Below, one piece after another: positions 1 to 5,282 of a stretch of DNA of 7,475 bases. Position 1 is the first letter of the stretch, and every line of letters starts with the position of its first letter. The notes under the pieces are model-generated. The model did not search any database. It saw nothing but the letters and a program-made list of their open reading frames with translations, and was not told where the DNA came from. The DNA lies in contig JAQGIJ010000398.1 in assembly GCA_028291285.1 (NCBI GenBank), positions 1 to 7,475 on the forward strand, in the 5' to 3' direction. Origin of the DNA: Phenylobacterium sp. GTDB lineage: Bacteria; Pseudomonadota; Alphaproteobacteria; Caulobacterales; Caulobacteraceae. Made by a program: the position numbers and the translations under genes.

Positions 1-49
1 GGGCTCGCGGCGAAGGACAGCGGCCTCCACCCGATCCGCGATTTGGACC

Positions 50-1525
50 ATGTTCCGCCGCATGACGACGATTCCCGCCACGGCCGCGCCCGCCCAGGTC
101 TTCCGGCTCTCGCTGGGCCTGCGCGAGTTGGTCGTCGTGGCCGCCGCGCTGACGGGCTTCTGGTTCGTGGTGTTCGATCCGCGGGCGCTGAACGACGGCG
201 ACACCTACTGGCACCTGGCGGCCGGCTCCTGGATGCTCGACCACCACCAGGTCCCGCACACCGATCCCTTCTCCTTCACCCACGCCGGCCAGCCCTGGGT
301 GCCGCACGAGTGGCTGTCCGAGATCATCATGACGCTGGTCTGGCGGGTGGCGGGCTGGACCGGAGTCGTCGTCCTGTTCGGCTTCGCCGTCGCGCTCTCC
401 ATGGCCCTGCTGCTCTCCAGGCTCGCCCGCTGGATGGGGCCGATCGCCCTGGCCGTGACCGCCTGGCTCTGCTTCGGCTGCATGTGGGTGGGGCTGTTCA
501 CCCGGCCGCACCTGCTGGCCCTGCCGATCATGATCTTCTGGACGGGAGAGCTGCTGGACGCGCGCGCCGCCAGGCGCCCGCCGCCGCTGTGGCTGGCCGG
601 GCTGATGGTGCTCTGGGCCAACCTGCACGGCAGCTTCGTGTTCGGCGCCCTGGTGGCCGCGCCGCTGGCGCTGGAGGCGCTGGCGGAGGGTTGGCGCGAC
701 CCCTGGCCGGTGCTGCGCGGCTGGGGCGTGTTCGCGCTCGCCTGCCTGGTCGCCGTGATGCTCACGCCCAACGGCTTCGAGGCGCTGATCTACCCCTTCC
801 AGATCATGAGCATGCAGACCCTGAACGGCATCGTCGAATGGCGCCCGCCGGACTTCACCAAATGGACGGAGTTCCAGGCGGCGCTGCTCGTCACCTTGTT
901 CGTCTGCCTCGCTCGCGGGGTGAAGGCGCCCGTCTTCCGCGTCCTGCTGGTGCTGTTCATCCTGCATATGTCCCTGCAGCATCAGCGCCACGAGCTGGTG
1001 CTGGCCTTGATCGTCCCGCTGTTCCTGGCCGAGCCGATCGGCCGAAGCTTCGGCCGCCAGGCGCCCCGGCCGCCGGCCGCGCGGCTCGCCCCGGCGCTGC
1101 TCTTCGCCCTCGCCGCCCTGGTCATGATCGGCGTGCGGGCGGCCCATCCGGTGGTGCGGGTGGATGCGGTCAACACGCCGCGCTCGGCGCTGGAGCACGT
1201 GCCGCCGGCGCTGCTGGCCAGGCCCGTCCTCAACACCTACAGCTTCGGCGGCTATCTCGTGTTCCGCGGCGTGCGGCCGTTCATCGACGGCCGGGCCGAC
1301 ATGTATGGCGACGACTTCTTCAGCCGCGACATGCGCCTGATGCGCGGCGACGACGCCGAGTTCGCCCGCGCCCAGACCCAATACGGCCTCGACTGGACCG
1401 TGCTGCAGCCGGGCGAGCCGCTCGCCCGGGCGATGGACAGGAAGCCCGGCTGGACGCGCCTCTACCGCGACCACTGGGCGGTGGTGCACGTCCGCCAGGC
1501 CGCGCTCGAGGCGATCCAGAAGTAG
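50..1525 (+). CDS. Polytopic membrane protein, GT-C glycosyltransferase-like
   Basis: A 491-residue integral membrane protein of unknown substrate. About nine or ten hydrophobic segments are visible, near residues 26-43, 92-123 (probably two), 131-149, 153-168, 181-206, 222-239, 275-288, 296-308, 316-328 and 345-362. A soluble C-terminal domain of about 125 residues follows. The first loop after TM1 holds a pattern of the form NDGDTYWH...G...P..DPFSFT..G..W..HEWLSE (residues 48-91). I recognise this from uncharacterised bacterial membrane proteins related to GT-C, PMT-like glycosyltransferases, where acidic residues in the first periplasmic loop are catalytic. NLHGSF (191-196) and GGYLVF...FIDGRADMYG (400-420) are further family-like motifs. 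A sugar or lipid-linked-sugar transfer role is inference. ATG at 50 is chosen, with ATG at 62 as an alternative. Neither has a good Shine-Dalgarno, and the frame is open to the window edge, so an upstream start cannot be excluded. Confidence 0.85.
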   Translation: MFRRMTTIPATAAPAQVFRLSLGLRELVVVAAALTGFWFVVFDPRALNDGDTYWHLAAGSWMLDHHQVPHTDPFSFTHAGQPWVPHEWLSEIIMTLVWRVAGWTGVVVLFGFAVALSMALLLSRLARWMGPIALAVTAWLCFGCMWVGLFTRPHLLALPIMIFWTGELLDARAARRPPPLWLAGLMVLWANLHGSFVFGALVAAPLALEALAEGWRDPWPVLRGWGVFALACLVAVMLTPNGFEALIYPFQIMSMQTLNGIVEWRPPDFTKWTEFQAALLVTLFVCLARGVKAPVFRVLLVLFILHMSLQHQRHELVLALIVPLFLAEPIGRSFGRQAPRPPAARLAPALLFALAALVMIGVRAAHPVVRVDAVNTPRSALEHVPPALLARPVLNTYSFGGYLVFRGVRPFIDGRADMYGDDFFSRDMRLMRGDDAEFARAQTQYGLDWTVLQPGEPLARAMDRKPGWTRLYRDHWAVVHVRQAALEAIQK

Positions 1526-1533
1526 GCGAGCTG

Positions 1534-1651
1534 CGCCCCCTCAGTCAGCTTCGCTGACAGCTCCCCCGCAAGCGGTGGAGCATCTTTGCGTCCAGATCCT
1601 CCACCGCTTGCGGGGGAGGTGGATCGCGCGCAGCGCGAGACGGAGGGGGCG
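1534..1651. repeat. Palindromic intergenic element with cloverleaf folding potential
   Basis: Four nested inverted repeats can be read directly. A closing stem of 9 bp pairs 1534-1542 with 1643-1651. Inside it are three hairpins. The first is 6 bp, 1544-1549 with 1553-1558, around a TTC loop. The central one is a perfect 20 bp, 1561-1580 with 1599-1618, extended after one C-C mismatch by 4 bp (1582-1585 with 1594-1597) to leave an 8-base loop. The third is 6 bp, 1624-1629 with 1633-1638, around a GCA loop. The element fills nearly the whole gap between two convergent genes and ends 5 bases before the HAD stop codon. It resembles the dispersed CCCCCTC/GGGGGAG palindromes I associate with Caulobacterales and other alphaproteobacterial genomes (REP-like). 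It may also block read-through, but there is no T-tract typical of an intrinsic terminator. Confidence 0.85.
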
Positions 1652-1656
1652 TTCGC

Positions 1657-2316
1657 TCACCCCCGCACCGCCGCCTCGATCGCCTCGCCCAGCTCGCGCC
1701 AGTCGTCGATCCGCACATGCCGCTCGGAGCGCGGCGCGAACGCGCGCAGGCGCTCGTCGGCGACGTGCTGGAAGGTGGCGGTCTGCGGGGCGTGCTCGGC
1801 GACCGAATCGAGGTTGGAGATCAGGTCGTCGATGAAGGCCGAGCGGCCGGTCGTCTGCGCCACCAGGGCCGCCGTGATCGGCCCCTTCGGCCCGATGTTG
1901 AGGATCAGCGGATAGGCCAGGCCGTGCTTCCTCAGCCATTCGCCGCGCAGGCGCTCGGCCTCGGCCGGCGCATTCGACAGGATCAGGATCTCCGCCCGCC
2001 GCCGCAGCCGGCTCAGCGCCTCGATGGCTCCCGGCGCCGGCTCGATCTCGGCGCAGCGGGTGCGGAAGAAGGTGTCGTAGAGCGGCCGGCCCTCGTCCAG
2101 CGGCAGCGACTCGGTCGCCCCGGGCCGGTAGATGTTCTGAAACAGGGCGAAGCGCTCGACCCGGAACTCCAGCCCCTGGGTCTCGAGGAATTCGCCGAAG
2201 CCCTTGATGAACAGCGCCAGCACCTCGTCCACGTCGACGATCACCAGCGGCCGCTCGGTCGAGAGGCCGAGGTCGATGAGGCGCGGGGCGGGAACGGCGG
2301 CGGCGGGGTCGGACAA
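1657..2316 (-). CDS. HAD-superfamily hydrolase
   Basis: A 219-residue soluble protein with the four HAD motifs in order. Motif I is VIVDVDEV, with nucleophile D28 and acid/base D30. Motif II is LILSNAP, with S114. The motif III lysine is probably K144 in GPKG. Motif IV is FIDDLISNLD, with D163 and D164 for Mg2+. Residues about 33-105 between motifs I and II are the expected size for a helical C1 cap, which would set substrate choice. The family mostly dephosphorylates small metabolites through an aspartyl-phosphate, but the substrate cannot be read here. The start is TTG at 2314-2316, with GGAG (minus strand, 2322-2325) five bases upstream. No ATG or GTG lies between it and the upstream in-frame stop. 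The gene is divergent from divK and convergent with the membrane-protein gene. No operon partner is visible. Confidence 0.88.
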   Translation of the reverse strand: MSDPAAAVPAPRLIDLGLSTERPLVIVDVDEVLALFIKGFGEFLETQGLEFRVERFALFQNIYRPGATESLPLDEGRPLYDTFFRTRCAEIEPAPGAIEALSRLRRRAEILILSNAPAEAERLRGEWLRKHGLAYPLILNIGPKGPITAALVAQTTGRSAFIDDLISNLDSVAEHAPQTATFQHVADERLRAFAPRSERHVRIDDWRELGEAIEAAVRG

Positions 2317-2450
2317 GCGGGCTCCAGGACGGCTCCCGAACGACGTTCCGGGGCCGGATAACGAAGTTTAAGGATATGCCATGTGATCAAGGGACGACAG
2401 ATGAGGGCGCTTGCCATACGGCCGCTCTCGATCACAGCGCCGGGTCCTAA
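2317..2450. promoter_or_regulatory. Divergent intergenic region between HAD gene and divK
   Basis: This 134-base region must hold the start signals for divK-pleD and probably for the HAD gene. I see no convincing -35/-10 pair for either. Two items stand out. A perfect 7-base inverted repeat, TGTGATC (2382-2388) and GATCACA (2430-2436), brackets 41 bases. A TTAA occurs at 2368-2371 followed by GGAT, giving TTAAGGAT against the CtrA half-site TTAACCAT (6 of 8). CtrA is known to influence divK in Caulobacter, but this match is weak. divK itself has no clear Shine-Dalgarno before its ATG, as is common in this group. Confidence 0.45.
2322..2325 (-). promoter_or_regulatory. Shine-Dalgarno fixing the TTG start of the HAD gene
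   Basis: Read on the minus strand this is GGAG, with a 5-base spacer to TTG at 2314-2316. The upstream in-frame codons contain no ATG or GTG before a TAA. The non-ATG start is therefore the best supported one. Confidence 0.6.
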
Positions 2451-2816
2451 ATGCCCAAGAAGGTCCTCATCGTCGAGGATAACGAGCTGAACATGAAGCT
2501 TTTTCATGATCTGCTCGAAGCCCAGGGATACGAGATCCTGGAGACCCGCGAGGGTCTGCAGGCGCTCTCGCTCGCCCGCGAGCACCGCCCCGACCTGATC
2601 CTCATGGACATTCAGCTCCCGGAGATTTCCGGCCTCGAGGTCACCAAGTGGCTGAAGGAGGACGAGGAGCTCGCCTCCATCCCCGTGGTCGCCGTCACCG
2701 CCTTCGCCATGAAGGGCGACGAGGAGCGGATCCGCGAGGGCGGCTGCGAGGCCTACATCTCCAAACCCATTTCCGTGGCCCACTTCCTGGAAACCATCCG
2801 CAAGCTCCTGGACTAG
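2451..2816 (+). CDS. divK: Single-domain response regulator DivK
   Basis: A 121-residue receiver domain with no output domain. The phosphorylation site is all present: acidic pocket E9/D10, phosphoacceptor D53 in [14 protein letters not shown]83 in the [13 protein letters not shown] stretch, and K105 in YISKPIS. Much of the sequence ([20 protein letters not shown], then the region around residues 71-112) matches what I remember of Caulobacter crescentus DivK. In that organism DivK is phosphorylated by DivJ and dephosphorylated by PleC. Its phosphorylated form engages DivL to inhibit the CckA-ChpT-CtrA relay, and it localises to the poles. It also stimulates PleC and DivJ kinase activity, feeding PleD. 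The C-terminus stops at KLLD, right at the end of the last helix. The gene is first in a tight operon, with pleD starting 4 bases after its stop. Confidence 0.97.
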   Translation: MPKKVLIVEDNELNMKLFHDLLEAQGYEILETREGLQALSLAREHRPDLILMDIQLPEISGLEVTKWLKEDEELASIPVVAVTAFAMKGDEERIREGGCEAYISKPISVAHFLETIRKLLD

Positions 2817-2820
2817 GCCG

Positions 2821-4185
2821 ATGACCGCCCGGATCCTGGTCGTCGACGATGTGGACGCCAATCTGAGGCTGCTGGAGGCCCGGCTCTCGGCCGAGTACTA
2901 CGAGGTGCTCACCGCCCGCGACGGGGCCGCCGGCCTGGCGCTGGCCGCCAGCCACCAGCCCGACATCATCCTCCTCGACGTCATGATGCCCGGACTCGAC
3001 GGCTTTGCGGTGTGCCGCAGGCTGAAGGAGGACCCGGAGACCCGCCACATCCCCGTGGTGCTGGTCACCGCGCTGGACGGCCGCGCCGACCGGGTGATGG
3101 GCCTGGAATGCGGCGCGGACGACTTCCTGACCAAGCCGATCGACGACGTCATGCTGTTCGCCCGCGTGCGCAGCCTGACGCGGCTGAAGGCGATCATCGA
3201 CGAGCTGCGCGAGCGCGAGGCCTCCGGCCGGCGCATGGGGGCGATCGCCGGCGTGGCCTCGCGCCTGGGCGGCGGCGGCGGGCGGATCCTGATCGTCGAC
3301 GACAATCCGCGCCAGGCCGAGCGGCTCTGCGCCGAGCTCTCCGTCGAGCATCGGCCGGTGGTCGAGCCCGACCCGGAGAAGGCCCTGATCGCCGCCCGCG
3401 GGCCGGTCGACCTGATGATCGTCAACGCCGCGTCCAAGGGCTTCGACGGCCTCAGGCTCGCCGCCCAGGTCCGCCTCGACGAGGCCACCCGCAACCTGCC
3501 GCTGCTGGCGGTCGTCGACTTCGACCAGCGCGAGCGGCTCATCAAGGCGCTCGAGATCGGGGTCAACGACTTGCTGGCGCGCCCGGTCGATCCCGGCGAG
3601 CTCAGCGCGCGCGCCCGGACCCAGATCCGCCGCAAGCGCTACACCGACTATCTGCGCAACAACCTCGACCAGTCGCTGGAGCTGGCGGTGACCGACCAGC
3701 TCACCGGCCTGCACAACCGGCGCTACATGGCCGGCCAGCTGAAGGCGCTCGTCGAGCGCGCGGCCCAGGGCGGCGAGCCGGTCTCGCTGCTGGCCATCGA
3801 CCTCGACCATTTCAAGCAGATCAACGACAGCTTCGGCCACGACGTCGGCGACGAGGTGCTGCGCGAGTTCGCCGTGCGCCTGGCCTCCAACGTCCGCGCC
3901 ATCGACCTGCCGGTCCGCCACGGCGGCGAGGAGTTCCTGGTGGTCATGCCGGACACCCGGCTGGACGACGCCCACCGCATCGCCGAGCGCATCCGCCTGC
4001 ACGTCGCCGGCGAGCCCTTCCGCGTCGCGGGCGGCGAGGAGGCCCTCGACGTCACCATCTCCATCGGCGTCGCCGCCAGCCTCCCCGGCGAAACCCGCCC
4101 CGACGGCCTCCTCAAGCGCGCCGACAAGGCCATGTACGAAGCCAAGGCCGCCGGCCGCAACCGCGTCATCGCCCGGGCGGCATAG
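2821..4185 (+). CDS. pleD: Diguanylate cyclase response regulator PleD
   Basis: A 454-residue protein with REC1-REC2-GGDEF architecture. It makes c-di-GMP from two GTP when phosphorylated and dimerised at the pole, driving flagellum loss and stalk formation in Caulobacter. REC1 (1-120) has D9/D10, phosphoacceptor D53 (ILLDVMMPGLDG), T83 and K105. REC2 (about 153-270) is a degenerate adaptor: N202 stands at the phosphoacceptor position and R254 replaces the usual lysine. The cyclase domain (about 285-454) has metal ligand D327, N335 and D344, the primary inhibitory site R359-A-I-D362, and an active GGEEF loop at 368-372. R178 in REC2 matches the secondary c-di-GMP inhibition site, so feedback inhibition should be intact. 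Length and residue numbering agree with the C. crescentus protein as I recall it. The start ATG follows the divK stop by 4 bases, so the two are probably translationally coupled. Confidence 0.97.
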   Translation: MTARILVVDDVDANLRLLEARLSAEYYEVLTARDGAAGLALAASHQPDIILLDVMMPGLDGFAVCRRLKEDPETRHIPVVLVTALDGRADRVMGLECGADDFLTKPIDDVMLFARVRSLTRLKAIIDELREREASGRRMGAIAGVASRLGGGGGRILIVDDNPRQAERLCAELSVEHRPVVEPDPEKALIAARGPVDLMIVNAASKGFDGLRLAAQVRLDEATRNLPLLAVVDFDQRERLIKALEIGVNDLLARPVDPGELSARARTQIRRKRYTDYLRNNLDQSLELAVTDQLTGLHNRRYMAGQLKALVERAAQGGEPVSLLAIDLDHFKQINDSFGHDVGDEVLREFAVRLASNVRAIDLPVRHGGEEFLVVMPDTRLDDAHRIAERIRLHVAGEPFRVAGGEEALDVTISIGVAASLPGETRPDGLLKRADKAMYEAKAAGRNRVIARAA

Positions 4186-4196
4186 GAACTACGCGC

Positions 4197-4229
4197 AAAA
4201 AAATACGCCCGACTCTCGCCGGGCGTTTT
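4197..4229. terminator. Bidirectional intrinsic terminator shared by pleD and rpmG
   Basis: A 7-bp stem pairs 4205-4211 (ACGCCCG) with 4220-4226 (CGGGCGT) around an 8-base loop. On the plus strand it is followed by a short TTTT run (4226-4229), which would terminate the divK-pleD transcript. On the minus strand it is followed by seven T residues (complement of A 4197-4203), the stronger of the two tails, which would terminate rpmG. The loop side contains GACTC (4211-4215), a GANTC site. Confidence 0.85.
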
Positions 4230-4256
4230 CCGTGTGGGATCAGGAGCCTAGCGGGC

Positions 4257-4424
4257 TTACTTGATCTTGCCTTCGCGGAATTCAACGTGCTTGCGCACGA
4301 TCGGGTCGTACTTCTTCAGCACGAGCTTGTCGGTCTTGGTGCGGGCGTTCTTCTTGGTCACGTAGAAGAAGCCGGTGTCGGCCGAGGAGTTGAGGCGGAT
4401 CTTGATGGAGGCGGGCTTCGCCAT
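4257..4424 (-). CDS. rpmG: 50S ribosomal protein L33
   Basis: A short 55-residue gene starting [14 protein letters not shown] and ending EFREGKIK. The strongly basic sequence with [15 protein letters not shown] is characteristic of bacterial L33, a small protein of the large ribosomal subunit near the E site. The length is normal for the family. It contains no cysteine, so it is the zinc-independent (C-minus) form rather than the four-cysteine type. A clear Shine-Dalgarno GAGGA (minus strand, 4431-4435) lies 6 bases before the ATG. It is converging with pleD and sits downstream of the Nudix gene. The likely promoter within the 98-base gap indicates independent expression, as expected for a ribosomal protein. 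Confidence 0.97.
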   Translation of the reverse strand: MAKPASIKIRLNSSADTGFFYVTKKNARTKTDKLVLKKYDPIVRKHVEFREGKIK

Positions 4425-4484
4425 GGGCAATCCTCGGGCGGGCCAGGCGGACGCGCCGCCGGCGGATGTTCGAAAGAGGCGCGG

Positions 4485-4512
4485 AAAATACGAATCCGCG
4501 CGCTGAAGTCAA
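4485..4512 (-). promoter_or_regulatory. Housekeeping-type promoter for rpmG with a GANTC site in its spacer
   Basis: Read on the minus strand: -35 TTGACT (4507-4512), a 16-base spacer, and -10 TATTTT (4485-4490). The -35 matches TTGACA at 5 of 6 and the -10 matches TATAAT at 4 of 6. It begins about 10 bases after the Nudix stop codon. A start near 4478 would give a leader of about 50 bases, including a GC palindrome at 4456-4465, before the L33 ATG. The spacer contains GATTC (complement of GAATC at 4492-4496), directly upstream of the -10. This matches the GANTC target of the CcrM methyltransferase found in this bacterial group. Confidence 0.65.
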
Positions 4513-4522
4513 TGGTGCGCGG

Positions 4523-5233
4523 CTAAAGCTGCGCCGGACGCATGGCGCCGGAGCGGTAGCGCAGGAACGGTTTGGGCCGCGTCGGGTCGCTCATCCGCGC
4601 CACCGCCTCCTTCAGCATGGTGCGGGTGACCATCGGCAGCTTCAGGTGCATGGCCTCGTCGAAGTCGACCCAGGCGATCTCGTCGAGCTCGCCGCAGTCG
4701 GGCTGCCGCTCCAGGCTCATCAGCCGCTCGGCCTCGGCGATCAGGAACCAGGTGTCGAAGCGCTTGGCGACCATCGGCGGGGTGATCGCCCGCGAGACGA
4801 TGTCGATGGCCGCCAGGTCGGGCAGGGCGCCCCGCGCCAGGAACTCGCGCCAGGGCCCGGCGCCCGGCCGCACGGGCGCGGGCCTGGCCAGCAGCAGGCC
4901 CGCCTCCTCCCAGGTCTCGCGCACGGCCGCCAGCGCCAGCGCCCGGCCGAGGCCCGGCTTCAGGTGCGCGTCGAAGGTGGCGTGGACCTCCGGCTTCAGG
5001 TCGCTGGCGAAGGGGGCGTGGTAGTCGGCGCGGTCGATGCGCCCGCCCGGAAACACCCAGCGGTCTGGCATGAAGCTGTGGCCGCCGTGGCGGCGGCCCA
5101 TCAGCACGCGCGGCTTGGGCCCGTCTCGACGGATGATCATCAGGGTGGCGGCGTTCTTCGGGCGAACGGCGCGCTGGCCGGGCAGGCGCGGCGGCCCTTC
5201 CGGCTTCATGCCGGCGACGAGCGTTTCAGACAT
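4523..5233 (-). CDS. Nudix hydrolase, NUDT19-like with split Nudix box
   Basis: A 236-residue soluble protein starting MSETLVAGMK. The Nudix core is recognisable: WVFPGGRID at 59-67, then REtwEEaGLLL at 105-115 (R105, E106, E109, E110, G112), the Mg2+-binding half of the box. About 35 residues separate the GG from the REx2EExG half, where classical Nudix boxes have roughly a dozen. That insertion, the RETWEEAGLLL wording, and TPP....RFDTWF (151-163) resemble the NUDT19 (RP2) family, whose mammalian member cleaves coenzyme A and acyl-CoA. The substrate in bacteria is not established, so function is inference. The open frame continues upstream to 5374, but that would overlap the end of rnr by about 90 bases with low-complexity sequence. 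ATG at 5233 is therefore preferred, leaving a 49-base gap to rnr and possible co-transcription with it. No strong Shine-Dalgarno is seen. Confidence 0.88.
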   Translation of the reverse strand: MSETLVAGMKPEGPPRLPGQRAVRPKNAATLMIIRRDGPKPRVLMGRRHGGHSFMPDRWVFPGGRIDRADYHAPFASDLKPEVHATFDAHLKPGLGRALALAAVRETWEEAGLLLARPAPVRPGAGPWREFLARGALPDLAAIDIVSRAITPPMVAKRFDTWFLIAEAERLMSLERQPDCGELDEIAWVDFDEAMHLKLPMVTRTMLKEAVARMSDPTRPKPFLRYRSGAMRPAQL

Positions 5234-5282
5234 CCGAACGACTGTATGGACCCGGCCCGACAGGGGGAAGCGCGAACTGGCT

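Noticed and set aside
1..49. Upstream edge before the membrane-protein gene
   Set aside because: Too short to assign. No promoter or end of another gene can be supported.
43..1557. 504-residue plus-strand open frame overlapping the membrane-protein gene
   Set aside because: The translation is Arg/Ala/Gly/Pro-rich without domains and lies in another frame of the GT-C-like gene. It is a high-GC shadow.
2401..2490. Possible leader peptide starting at ATG 2401
   Set aside because: It has no Shine-Dalgarno, runs out of frame into divK, and shows no attenuator features.
3280..3630. PleD REC2 lacking the phosphoacceptor aspartate, considered as a damaged domain
   Set aside because: A degenerate REC2 adaptor is normal for PleD. 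The protein has full length and standard residue numbering.
2695..4002. Long minus-strand open frame opposite divK/pleD
   Set aside because: Antisense shadow of the well-supported PleD frame. The composition is repetitive and no motif is seen.
3012..4526. 504-residue plus-strand open frame through pleD and rpmG
   Set aside because: It crosses the terminator and rpmG on the wrong strand and is Arg/Pro-rich, so it is a shadow.
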